A stretch of 53,039 nucleotides of DNA from NCBI GenBank assembly GCA_002327885.1, contig DCUS01000247.1, positions 21,584-74,622 of the forward strand. The letters run 5' to 3'. Under the pieces are notes generated by a model. It did no database searches. It was given only the letters and a program-made list of their open reading frames with translations, and had not been told where the DNA came from. A program made the translations under genes and the position numbers. Shown here piece by piece: positions 43,749 through 52,202 of the stretch (position 1 is its first letter; every line of letters begins with the position of its first letter). The DNA is from Syntrophaceae bacterium UBA2208. GTDB taxonomy: Bacteria; Desulfobacterota; BSN033; UBA1163.

Positions 43749-44744
43749 ATGATTGAAGAAATCCTGACAAATCTTTATAAAATGGAAATTCCCCTTCCGC
43801 AGAGTCCTCTTAAATCACTCAATTCCTATGTCATAAAGGCGCTAGACCGAAATTTGATTATCGATACCGGGATGAACCGGGAAGAATGCCTGAAAGCAAT
43901 GATGTCTGGTTTGATGGAACTTGCAGTTGATATAAGGAAAACAGACTTTTATATTACTCATTTACACCCAGACCATCTTGGCCTTGTTTCGAGCCTTGCC
44001 ACAGATAGCTCAACAATACACTTCAACCAGCCAGACGCTGATCGGATAAAAGCTGGCATTTTCTTGGATGATCTTATTGGGTTTGTTCGTTTGAATGGTT
44101 TTCCGGAAGATGAACTTCAAACCATCTCCTATACCCATCCTGTCTTTAAATACAGACCAAAAGAGAATCTGGATTTTCATGTCTTGAAAGAGAATCTGGA
44201 TTTTCATGTCTTGAAAGAAGGCGATACAATTAGCATATCGGACTACATATTCAATTGCGTTGAAACGCCTGGCCATACCAAGGGGCATATGTGCCTTTAT
44301 GAACCTAACAAGAAAATCTTTGTGGCTGGGGATCATATTCTTAGCGATATAACCCCCAACATTCTATTGATGTCTGACGAGTGGGATCCCTTAAAGGCAT
44401 ATCTGGAAAGTCTGGACAAGGTCTATGGGCTTGATATCGAGTTGGTATTGCCGGGTCACAGAGGCACTTTTACGAACTGGAGAGAGAGGATTCAGGAATT
44501 AAAACATCATCATCAGGAGAGATTGGATGAGATCATTTCTATTTTAGGAAAAGGTATGAAGAGTGCTTTTCAAATAGCATCACAGATGAGTTGGGATATT
44601 CTCTATGACTCCTGGGATTTATTCCCTGTTCCACAAAAATGGTTTGCCACTGGGGAGACAATCGCTCACTTGAAATACCTCGAGGAAAAAGGGATTATAA
44701 AAAAGGAGATGATAGAACAGAGGATAATCTACGCATTGAATTGA
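43749..44744 (+). CDS. Metallo-beta-lactamase-fold hydrolase with internal tandem duplication
   Basis: The protein has 331 residues. The metal site is complete: THLHPDHLG, the His in ETPGHTKGHM, Asp in VAGDHILSD and His in VLPGHRG, so a two-zinc or iron hydrolase is expected. Relatives hydrolyse thioesters, glyoxalase-type substrates or lactones. A 27-bp unit is repeated exactly at 44160-44186 and 44187-44213, duplicating nine residues (KENLDFHVL). The duplication is in frame between the metal motifs, so the protein may still fold. GAGGGG lies before ATG 43749. Confidence 0.88.
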   Translation: MIEEILTNLYKMEIPLPQSPLKSLNSYVIKALDRNLIIDTGMNREECLKAMMSGLMELAVDIRKTDFYITHLHPDHLGLVSSLATDSSTIHFNQPDADRIKAGIFLDDLIGFVRLNGFPEDELQTISYTHPVFKYRPKENLDFHVLKENLDFHVLKEGDTISISDYIFNCVETPGHTKGHMCLYEPNKKIFVAGDHILSDITPNILLMSDEWDPLKAYLESLDKVYGLDIELVLPGHRGTFTNWRERIQELKHHHQERLDEIISILGKGMKSAFQIASQMSWDILYDSWDLFPVPQKWFATGETIAHLKYLEEKGIIKKEMIEQRIIYALN

Positions 44745-44762
44745 AAGTTCTAAGTTTAGGCT

Positions 44763-45431
44763 ATGGAGAAGAAATTTCATTTCGAAAAGGAGGCTCTTTT
44801 GGCTTCAGGCGTAAATGGAAAAGACGAGTTAGCGATTTACGAAAATAGACTTCATATCATACTCCAGCGGTTCCTCTCAGAGAATCTACAAGTTCCAGAT
44901 CCGGTAAGAAAGGCGAGAGACCTTTTTAACTGGTTGGAGAAAGAGAAACCGGCCCGTTATGAACCTCATGGTCAGTTTCGGTTAAGTGACGTCATTGATG
45001 CCCAACTCAGCAAAGACAATCAAGCTGTCGGAAACTGTTTAGGCCTAACACTACTTTATAATTGTCTCCTCAAAAGAATGGGCATCGATGCAGATGCCTT
45101 ATATTTGGACAATGCCTTTAGAATGGGGCCTCATGTACTAACTATTCTAAAGACAGAAGAATCATCGATAGATATAGAAAATATTTTACCCGATGGATTT
45201 GAATATAAAGGACATCTTAATAATCAATCGAGAACAAGGTGGGAGGACAAGGAGTTAGTGGCTGATATTTATCATAGTCTGGGTAATGAATATTTTGGAA
45301 AAGGGGAATTTACTAAAACCTTAAAAAACTATAACATGGCCATCAAACTAAATCCTCAATATGAAAAAGCACGCCTCAACAAAGCTATTTTGATGGACAA
45401 GACCCGGGATAACAAAGGCAAAGTCATTTAG
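44763..45431 (+). CDS. Transglutaminase-like protein with C-terminal TPR
   Basis: The protein has 222 residues. The middle part resembles transglutaminase-fold proteins: the Cys in VGNCLGLTLLYNCLLKRMG is at the catalytic position, and MGPHVLTIL may carry the His. The end (about 165-215), DIYHSLGNEYFGKGEFTKT through AIKLNPQYEKARLNKA, is a TPR-type helix pair for protein contact. This layout is seen in uncharacterised bacterial proteins. It has no signal peptide and begins 18 bp after the hydrolase stop with a weak binding site. Its partner is unknown. Confidence 0.7.
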   Translation: MEKKFHFEKEALLASGVNGKDELAIYENRLHIILQRFLSENLQVPDPVRKARDLFNWLEKEKPARYEPHGQFRLSDVIDAQLSKDNQAVGNCLGLTLLYNCLLKRMGIDADALYLDNAFRMGPHVLTILKTEESSIDIENILPDGFEYKGHLNNQSRTRWEDKELVADIYHSLGNEYFGKGEFTKTLKNYNMAIKLNPQYEKARLNKAILMDKTRDNKGKVI

Positions 45432-45439
45432 GCTTGATA

Positions 45440-46394
45440 ATGAAACGAACCAGGGTTTGTGATCTGCTTGGAATCGAGTACCCCATCATACAAGGAGGTA
45501 TGCTCTGGCTTGCAACAGCTGAGCTTGCTTCAGCTGTTTCCAATGCAGGAGGACTGGGTGTGATCAGTCCTTTTGCAGGGATGGAAAAAGATGGAGATTC
45601 TTCAAGAAATCTTGAACTCCAGATAACTAGAGTCAGGGATTTAACCGAAAAACCATTTGGTGTTAACATTCCCCTCTATCTCCAGGAGAGCGGAATTCTT
45701 CTGGACGTTATCCTAAAAAAGGAAGTTCGAATTGTAATCACTGCAGGAGGAGATCCTGGTCATTTTACAGATCTTCTGCATCAGGAGGGGAGGAAGGTTC
45801 TACACGTTGTCATTTCGGTCAGACAGGCTCAGAGAGCGGAATTCTCAAAAGTGGGCTCTCATTATTGAAGGGGTAGAGGCGGGGGCTTATGTCGGATTTG
45901 ACGAGATACCTCTTTTCTCTCTAATCCCTCAAGTGGCTGATGTTGTTTCCAACCCTATGATCGCCGCAGGTGGGATTGTCGATGCCAGAGGGGTTTTGGC
46001 GGCCTTTGCGCTTGGAGCCGAGGGAGTGCAGTTAGGTACTCGCTTTGTGGTAGTTGAGGAGAATATCGCAAACCAAAATTATAAGCAGGCTATTATCGAG
46101 GCAAAAGACAAGGATGCGGTGGTTACTTATAGGAGATTATTACCTACAAGAAATCTTAGAACGGAATTTACAAGGCGCTTGCTGGAATTGGAGACCTCCG
46201 GTGCTCCGACTGAGGAAATCAGAGATTACCTGGGTTTTAGTCGTGCGAGAAAGGGTCAAATAGAGGGGAACCTGGTGAATGAAGAAGCCTACTACGGAGC
46301 GTCAGTAGACTTAATAAGGGAGATTATTCCTGTTGCCATGGTGATTCGAAGACTTGTGGAAGAGTACGAGAAAATCGTGAAGAAGTTTGTCTGA
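45440..46394 (+). pseudogene. Frameshifted nitronate monooxygenase-like gene
   Basis: The first frame (45440-45868) encodes a typical N-terminal half, with YPIIQGGMLWLATAELASAV and VRIVITAGGDPGHF, and ends VISVRQAQRAEFSKVGSHY. The second frame, from about 45855 to 46394, continues it with LIIEGVEAGAYVGFDEIP, MIAAGGIVDARGVLAAFALG and GVQLGTRF. A +1 change is needed near 45845-45860, close to A4 and G3 runs. The protein would be about 320 residues. It is the second nitronate monooxygenase-family gene here. Either it is a real mutation or a sequencing error; both halves look otherwise healthy. Confidence 0.8.
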
Positions 46395-46510
46395 ATGCTA
46401 AATCGAAATTTTATAGTTTAGGACTGAAATTTTCAATAGAGGTGTTATGCTTTTTAAAGCAAGCGATTGTCTTTTTAATGTATTAAGGATATTATGATGG
46501 GGAGAAGGTT

Positions 46511-47692
46511 ATGAATTTTGATCTGACAGAGGAACAGAGAGTCATGGTGCAGGCAGTCAAAGATTTTGCCACAAAAGAAATTGCTCCCAATTTGAAAAAA
46601 GAAGAGTTTGATCGAGAACTGGTAAGGAAAATGGGTTCACTGGGCCTTTTTGGCTGTGCATTCTCCGTTGGTATGGGAGGGTCAGATCTGGGTTTTTTAG
46701 CCCATTCTATTGTCTGTGAGCAAGTCTCTAGTTATGATTCAGGGTTACGAAGCCTTTTCAACCTTCAAGCTCTTACCGTACCTTACACAATAATGGAATG
46801 GGGCAACGATTTACTACGAAAGAGGTACGTCAAGGCCCTAGTCACCGGCGAAAAACTGGGTTGTACATGCTTCTCAGAACCAAATGCCGGATCAGACATA
46901 GCCGCTATCGAGACGGAAGTTATAGATAAGGGAGATCATTATCTGATCAACGGAATCAAAACATGGATCTCTAATGGGACAGTTGCCGATTACGCTATAG
47001 TCTATTGCACTTTCAACCGATCGCTGAAGCATAAGGGGCTCTGTGCCATCGTCGTTGAGACGGATCAGGGGGGCTGGCAACCTAAGGAGATTCCCAAGCT
47101 GGGAGATAAATCCTCGCCTATTGCAGAGGTTTTTATTGAGGACGTGGTGGTGCCGAAAGAGAACCTCTTGGGTGAGTGGGGGGGTGGTTTTAAGGTGGCA
47201 ATGACTGCTTTGGACAGAGGTCGAATCAGTGTAAGTAGTGGAGCTTTAGGCATTTGTCAGGCCTGCCTTAATGCGTCAGTGAAGTATGCGAAAGAACGTG
47301 TGCAGTTTGGACGCCTCATTCGGGATTATCAGATGGTCAAACATATCATTGCAGATATGGCTACATATACGGAGGCAGCTCGTTTATTGGTCCGGTGGGC
47401 GGCTTGGCTGAACGATCAGGGACGACCATTTACCAGAGAGATTGCTATTGCCAAGTATTTTGCTGGAGAGGCCGCCGTCCGTGCTGCTGGGTGGGCCATG
47501 GAGATCCATGGGGGTATGGGGTATTCTTTAGATCTCCCCGTGGAAAAATATTACCGCGACTCAAAGCTTTACCAAATTGGTGAGGGGACAGCTAATATGA
47601 TGCGTCTGATCATCGCTGATGACGCTTTGGGAATTAAAAAAGCCAATCGCGCTCGCTCGAAGATCCCTAGTGATTTCAGAGACTTGAACTGA
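46511..47692 (+). CDS. Acyl-CoA dehydrogenase (glutaryl-CoA dehydrogenase-like)
   Basis: The protein has 393 residues and is an FAD-dependent acyl-CoA dehydrogenase making a 2-enoyl-CoA. It has the FAD/substrate segments CFSEPNAGSD and KTWISNGTVADYAI, the RVQFGRLIRDYQM stretch, and the catalytic Glu at E358 in YQIGEGTANMM. The whole resembles glutaryl-CoA dehydrogenase and relatives from anaerobic aromatic degraders; this fine assignment is tentative. It is the only intact gene of its family in the window, so it may serve both modules, but no electron-transfer flavoprotein gene is present. GGGGAGAAGG is placed ahead of ATG 46511. Confidence 0.9.
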   Translation: MNFDLTEEQRVMVQAVKDFATKEIAPNLKKEEFDRELVRKMGSLGLFGCAFSVGMGGSDLGFLAHSIVCEQVSSYDSGLRSLFNLQALTVPYTIMEWGNDLLRKRYVKALVTGEKLGCTCFSEPNAGSDIAAIETEVIDKGDHYLINGIKTWISNGTVADYAIVYCTFNRSLKHKGLCAIVVETDQGGWQPKEIPKLGDKSSPIAEVFIEDVVVPKENLLGEWGGGFKVAMTALDRGRISVSSGALGICQACLNASVKYAKERVQFGRLIRDYQMVKHIIADMATYTEAARLLVRWAAWLNDQGRPFTREIAIAKYFAGEAAVRAAGWAMEIHGGMGYSLDLPVEKYYRDSKLYQIGEGTANMMRLIIADDALGIKKANRARSKIPSDFRDLN

Positions 47693-47783
47693 TGCCTTGA
47701 ATCTAAAGAATTCGAGAGAGAAGGTTTTTATTATTGACTTATCGCTACAGTAATAGTGAAGGCTCGTAATTGATAGGGGTCTC

Positions 47784-48008
47784 ATGGAACGTTTCATCAG
47801 GACAAGCCCGAAGACAGAATTTACCGGGCGCCTATTAATCTTGAAGTAGTCAGATGCCTCCGCCAGGGAAAGGAGGCATTTCCTCGGCTACAGCGGTGCA
47901 AAAACAGGCCAACTAGAGGGTGAACTGGTAAATGGCGAACCCCAGTCCGGAGCTTCGGCTGGTTCGACAAGTGAAATACTCCATGGAGGCATGTTAATCA
48001 GAGAATAA
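47784..48008 (+). pseudogene. Nitronate monooxygenase C-terminal remnant
   Basis: A single frame with one internal stop (TAG 47847-47849) reads TSPKTEFTGRLLILK, then after the stop FLGYSGAKTGQLEGELVNG and EPQSGASAG...EILHGG. It matches the end of the frameshifted gene at 45440 (LRTEFTRRLLELE, YLGFSRARKGQIEGNLVN, YYGASVDLIREI). It has no barrel portion and no start of its own. The rest of the 410 bp gap holds nothing else. It lies just after the acyl-CoA dehydrogenase. Confidence 0.75.
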
Positions 48009-48103
48009 TAGATGGATATAAAGAAGTTATAAAGAAAATTCCTTGATTAATTGCGATAATCAGTCTGGTTGAGCCATGCAATTTATAATGATGAGGTTGA
48101 AAA

Positions 48104-49321
48104 TTGAAAATTAATAGAGAAAAAGAAGGGCTTTTGTTAGGAATACGGATATTGGATTTTGCCGATGAGAAAGATAGCTTTTGCTCTAAGCTTCTCGCAG
48201 ATTTAGGGGCATACGTTATCAAAGTAGAAAGACCGGGGGGGGACCCTTCTCGAAAGATAGGGCCATTCTTAGGAAATTCTCCCCATCCGGAAAGGAGTCT
48301 ATTTTTTTTTCACAATAATACCAATAAACTGGGGATCACGCTTAACTTGGAGCATCGTGAAGGCAAAAAAATCTTTTACAGACTGTTAGAGAAGGCTGAT
48401 GTTTTGGTTGAGAGCTTCTCTCCAGGGCACCTTAAAGAACTCGGCTTAGGGTTTGAGGCATTGAGTGGAATAAACACAAAACTAATATTGGTTTCAGTGA
48501 CCGGTTTTGGGCAGAATGGCCCACGTAGCAAATACAAGTCTTGTGATATCGTGACTTCTGCATTTGGCGGACAGATGTATGTATCTGGTTCTCCTTTGAC
48601 CACGCCCCTTAAGCCATTTGGGGAACAATCCTATTACGTTGCCTCCCTCTTTGCGGCTTGTGGTATTCTCTTAGCCCTGAGGAAGCGAAATCAGAGTGGA
48701 AAGGGAGAGCATATTGATATCTCATTACAAGAGGCAGTAGCTTCAACCTTAGAACATGTAATGATTCAGTATTTTTATGAAAGAATTGTTCCAAAAAGGC
48801 AGGGGAACCTCCATTGGAATAACTCCTTTTCTATATTACCTTGTAAAGATGGTCATATTCTCATTAGCCTTTTCCAACAATGGGAGACGTTGGTTGAATG
48901 GATGGATACGGAAGGAATGTCTGGAGATCTAAAAGAAGAGAGATACAAAGAAGAGGAGTATCGATTCAGAAACCTTGATCATATTATGGAAATAATACAG
49001 CAATGGACTAAAACACACACCACAAATGAACTTTTCGAGTTAGGACAACTCATGCATTTTCCATGGGGTCCAGTTTATTCTCCTGAGGAAGTTTTAGACA
49101 GTCGACAGCTAATAGAACGTGGGTTTTTTATTGATGTGGATCATCCCGAAATTGGTGCTTCCATCAGATACCCTGGTGTCCCCTATAAATTTAATCTTTT
49201 TTCACTAAATCAATGGAAACGGGCACCCTTCATTGGCGAAGACAATATTAAGATTTACCAAGAGGAATTAGGGCTTTCTGAGGAGGAAATAAGAAGACTT
49301 TCAACAAATAATGTTATTTAA
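48104..49321 (+). CDS. Family III CoA-transferase-like subunit lacking the catalytic Asp
   Basis: The protein has 405 residues in the CaiB/BaiF fold (LLGIRILDFADEK, LGAYVIKVERPGG, VTGFGQNGPRSKY). At the position of the acyl-accepting Asp the residue is Tyr177 (PFGEQSYYVASLF), judged by its 14-residue distance from the ALRKR helix. Such a subunit cannot form the usual anhydride alone. The partner at 49332 keeps the Asp, and heteromeric pairs of this kind occur among succinyl-CoA:acid transferases such as BbsEF. The start is probably TTG 48104 behind GAGG; no ATG is better. Confidence 0.82.
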   Translation: MKINREKEGLLLGIRILDFADEKDSFCSKLLADLGAYVIKVERPGGDPSRKIGPFLGNSPHPERSLFFFHNNTNKLGITLNLEHREGKKIFYRLLEKADVLVESFSPGHLKELGLGFEALSGINTKLILVSVTGFGQNGPRSKYKSCDIVTSAFGGQMYVSGSPLTTPLKPFGEQSYYVASLFAACGILLALRKRNQSGKGEHIDISLQEAVASTLEHVMIQYFYERIVPKRQGNLHWNNSFSILPCKDGHILISLFQQWETLVEWMDTEGMSGDLKEERYKEEEYRFRNLDHIMEIIQQWTKTHTTNELFELGQLMHFPWGPVYSPEEVLDSRQLIERGFFIDVDHPEIGASIRYPGVPYKFNLFSLNQWKRAPFIGEDNIKIYQEELGLSEEEIRRLSTNNVI

Positions 49322-49331
49322 ATAAAATCTA

Positions 49332-50519
49332 ATGAATTGGGGAATTCTTAAAAGATTAAGGATCTTAGATTTTACCTGGGTACTGGCAGGTCCCTATGCT
49401 ACTAGAATCCTTGGCGATTTCGGAGCCGAGGTGATTAAGATCCAATCTAAAAAAACAGCTAAGGGCGCTGAGTCCAATCATACAGGGTATTTTAATCATT
49501 GGAATCGAAACAAACGTAGCATTACCCTGGAAATGAGTCATCCTGAAGCTAAGGACATTGTTTTTAAACTTGTAAAAATTAGTGATGTGGTTATTGAGAA
49601 CTTCTCTCCACGAGTGATGCCAAACTGGGGATTGGATTATGAAAGACTAAAAGAAGTGAGACCCAATCTCATCATGGTGAGCATGTCAGGGATGGGACAA
49701 ACAGGCCCATGGAAGGATTTTGTGGCCTATGGACCCACCCTTCAAGCTCTTTCAGGGCTAACTTATCTTACTTCTTTTACTAAGGAATCTCCCATAGGGA
49801 TAGGCTATGCCTATGCAGACCCAATCGCTGGTCTTTATGCTGCATTTTCTGTGTTAGCCGCTTTGGAATACAGGGATAGAACAGGTAAAGGGCAATATAT
49901 TGACTTATCAGAATACGAGGCAATATGCTCCTTGATGGGTCCTACTCTATTAGACGTATCTATTAACCAAAAAAACATTTTTCCTCAAGGCAATCGACCA
50001 GTTGAAATCCCAGCTGCTCCTTATGGATGTTATCAATGCTCAAGTTTGGACCGGTGGTGTGTTATAGCAGTATTCAATGATGCAGAATGGGAGAACCTTT
50101 GTAGTGTACTTGGTCATCCAGAATGGGGCAAAGATGAAAGATTCTCTAACTTATCTAAACGAAAAGAGAATGAAGAAGAACTTAATAAGCTCATTGAACA
50201 ATGGACTCTTCAATTCTCCCCAGAAGAAGTAGTGAATCTTCTGCAACAGAGAGGCATTCCAGCAGGAGTAGTTCAGAACGCAGAGGACATCGCCAAGGAT
50301 CCCCATTTGGTTGCCAGAGATTTCTTTATTCAATTAGAGAATCCAATCCTTGAAAAGACCTTTTCAGATACTTCCCCAATTAAATTTAAAGAAAACCTCA
50401 GAAGTGAGTGGAAGGCTGCTCCTTTACTGGGGGAAGACAATCGATATGTTTATATGGAATTATTAGGTTTCACGGAAGAAGAGTTATCCTCTTATATTGA
50501 AAGGGGGATTATTGGTTAA
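49332..50519 (+). CDS. Family III CoA-transferase, catalytic partner
   Basis: The protein has 395 residues. The N-terminal RILDFTWVLAGPYATRILGDFG, the segment MVSMSGMGQTGPWKDFVAYGP and the Asp D163 in YAYADPIAGLYA mark an active CoA-transferase of the benzylsuccinate/formyl-CoA type. It begins 11 bp after the stop of the Asp-less homologue, and the two probably form a heteromer that moves CoA to a dicarboxylic acid. Its end overlaps the last codons of the opposite-strand amidohydrolase by 11 bp. Confidence 0.9.
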   Translation: MNWGILKRLRILDFTWVLAGPYATRILGDFGAEVIKIQSKKTAKGAESNHTGYFNHWNRNKRSITLEMSHPEAKDIVFKLVKISDVVIENFSPRVMPNWGLDYERLKEVRPNLIMVSMSGMGQTGPWKDFVAYGPTLQALSGLTYLTSFTKESPIGIGYAYADPIAGLYAAFSVLAALEYRDRTGKGQYIDLSEYEAICSLMGPTLLDVSINQKNIFPQGNRPVEIPAAPYGCYQCSSLDRWCVIAVFNDAEWENLCSVLGHPEWGKDERFSNLSKRKENEEELNKLIEQWTLQFSPEEVVNLLQQRGIPAGVVQNAEDIAKDPHLVARDFFIQLENPILEKTFSDTSPIKFKENLRSEWKAAPLLGEDNRYVYMELLGFTEEELSSYIERGIIG

Positions 50520-52062
50520 CCATTTTGTCCCATACTACCTCACCACCAAGGATAGTCATTTCCACCTCAATGTCTTTTATCTCATCGACTGGGATTTCAG
50601 TTGGATCGTGACTTAAAACCACTAGATCAGCCAGTTTACCAGGTGAGACTGAACCCTTGGCCTTCTCTTCAAATATGGCTTTGGCTGCATCCTCTGTGTA
50701 CATCTTCAATGCATCCATAGGAACGATTCTTTCTCCGGGCAGGACAACGTCTCCCGCTTCTGTTTTTCGAGAAACAGCAGAATAGATACCGATAATCGGA
50801 TTTGCTGGAACAACTGGACGATCTGAGCTGCCAGCAACCGTGACTCCATTTTTTATCAGAGTGGCTATAGGGTATAAATGCTCCAAATTTGGTTTTGGAA
50901 CAGTCATTAGATATCGGTCTCCATTGTAATAAATAAAATTGGGCTGGGTAACAACCATTATTCCAAGGGAGGCTATTCGTTTTGCTAATGATGGAGTGCA
51001 AACAGAGCAGTGTTCAATCCGATGCCTATGGTCTGATTTTGGAAACTTTCGTAAGGCAAACTTTATAACCTTGCAGGCAGCTTCAATGGTTTTTTCTTCA
51101 ATGGCATGGAGGATAACCTGTAATCCATCCCGGTGAATATTAAGCACTACCTCATTTAATTCCTCCTGATTTGGGGTAAGCCGCCCGGTGGTTTCATGCA
51201 AGATAATCTTTACTCCTCTAATTTTAAGCTCGGTTTCGTTTATTTGAGTTGAAAAAGGCTCCTTTTTATATTCCTCGTAACCCTCTATACCGAGAGCCAC
51301 CGACACCCTTGATTTTAGGAGTCCGCCACCTTTCCATCGCTGGAATTTTTCCCATCGATTAGAATTATTTCGAGGAGAGGCATCATGGATCGAGGTGATC
51401 CCTAAGGAACATAATTCATCACTTGCAAGGTTTATCCCACGCTCTATTTGATCATTTTCGATGGGAGGTATTGCCTTAGCAAGGTAATCACTCATCCCAA
51501 AAAGCAATCCTGTTGGTTCCCCTGTCTCTAGATCCCTATCGATAAGCCCCTCTTTGGGATCGGCCGTTTCTTTCTTAATATTAACAAGCTTTAAAGCTAG
51601 GCTGTTTAATACATGAGCCCGTCCTGAACGATGAGTTAATTTTATGGGGTGAACCGAAGCGGCCATGTCAAGATCCCATCTTGTAGGATGTCTTTTTTCA
51701 GTAAGGTAGAATTCATTGTATCCCCCTCCCCTTATCCAGGTTCCTGGGGGTAGGTCTTTGGATAACTGGCCAATCCTGTCTCGAATATCAGAAATAGATT
51801 GAATATGATTGCGAGGGCTCAGGTTAAGTGTCACCAATCTTTCTGCAAAACCATGAAAATGAATATGAGTATCTATGAAACCCGGCAAAACTGTTTTACC
51901 ACGACAATCGATCACTTTTGTGTTTGGATTTTTTAGTTTTTTGAAATTATCATTTCTCGCTACATTTTGAATTTTCCCATTTTTAACGGCTACAAGTTGA
52001 GCCTTTGGAAAGGCTGGATCCATGGTAATTACATTAGCATTAAATAGAATTAGGTCTGACAT
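50509..52062 (-). CDS. YtcJ-like metal-dependent amidohydrolase
   Basis: The protein has 517 residues and belongs to the amidohydrolase superfamily, YtcJ-type. The metal ligands are visible: HxH in FIDTHIHFHGF, the mid-protein His in QVILHAIEEKT, HRIEHCSV, and Asp in AGSSDRPVV. The N-terminal strand and the C-terminal part (LVVLSHDP) make the second beta-sandwich domain. Such enzymes hydrolyse amides, esters or cyclic bonds. There is no signal peptide. It points against the island, converging with the CoA-transferase, and so is controlled separately. Its upstream side faces a histone-deacetylase-like gene. Confidence 0.9.
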   Translation of the reverse strand: MSDLILFNANVITMDPAFPKAQLVAVKNGKIQNVARNDNFKKLKNPNTKVIDCRGKTVLPGFIDTHIHFHGFAERLVTLNLSPRNHIQSISDIRDRIGQLSKDLPPGTWIRGGGYNEFYLTEKRHPTRWDLDMAASVHPIKLTHRSGRAHVLNSLALKLVNIKKETADPKEGLIDRDLETGEPTGLLFGMSDYLAKAIPPIENDQIERGINLASDELCSLGITSIHDASPRNNSNRWEKFQRWKGGGLLKSRVSVALGIEGYEEYKKEPFSTQINETELKIRGVKIILHETTGRLTPNQEELNEVVLNIHRDGLQVILHAIEEKTIEAACKVIKFALRKFPKSDHRHRIEHCSVCTPSLAKRIASLGIMVVTQPNFIYYNGDRYLMTVPKPNLEHLYPIATLIKNGVTVAGSSDRPVVPANPIIGIYSAVSRKTEAGDVVLPGERIVPMDALKMYTEDAAKAIFEEKAKGSVSPGKLADLVVLSHDPTEIPVDEIKDIEVEMTILGGEVVWDKMVNQ

Positions 52063-52202
52063 CGATTATGCTTTTCTTTCACTTTAAATTTAGAAATTTT
52101 GAGCGAAATCTTCTATAATTGACCAAACGGAGAAATATTTACCCTTCTGTACTAATTTTTTACGATTTCTTGCGAAGGAAGTCAAACAAATAGCGTTAAA
52201 CC

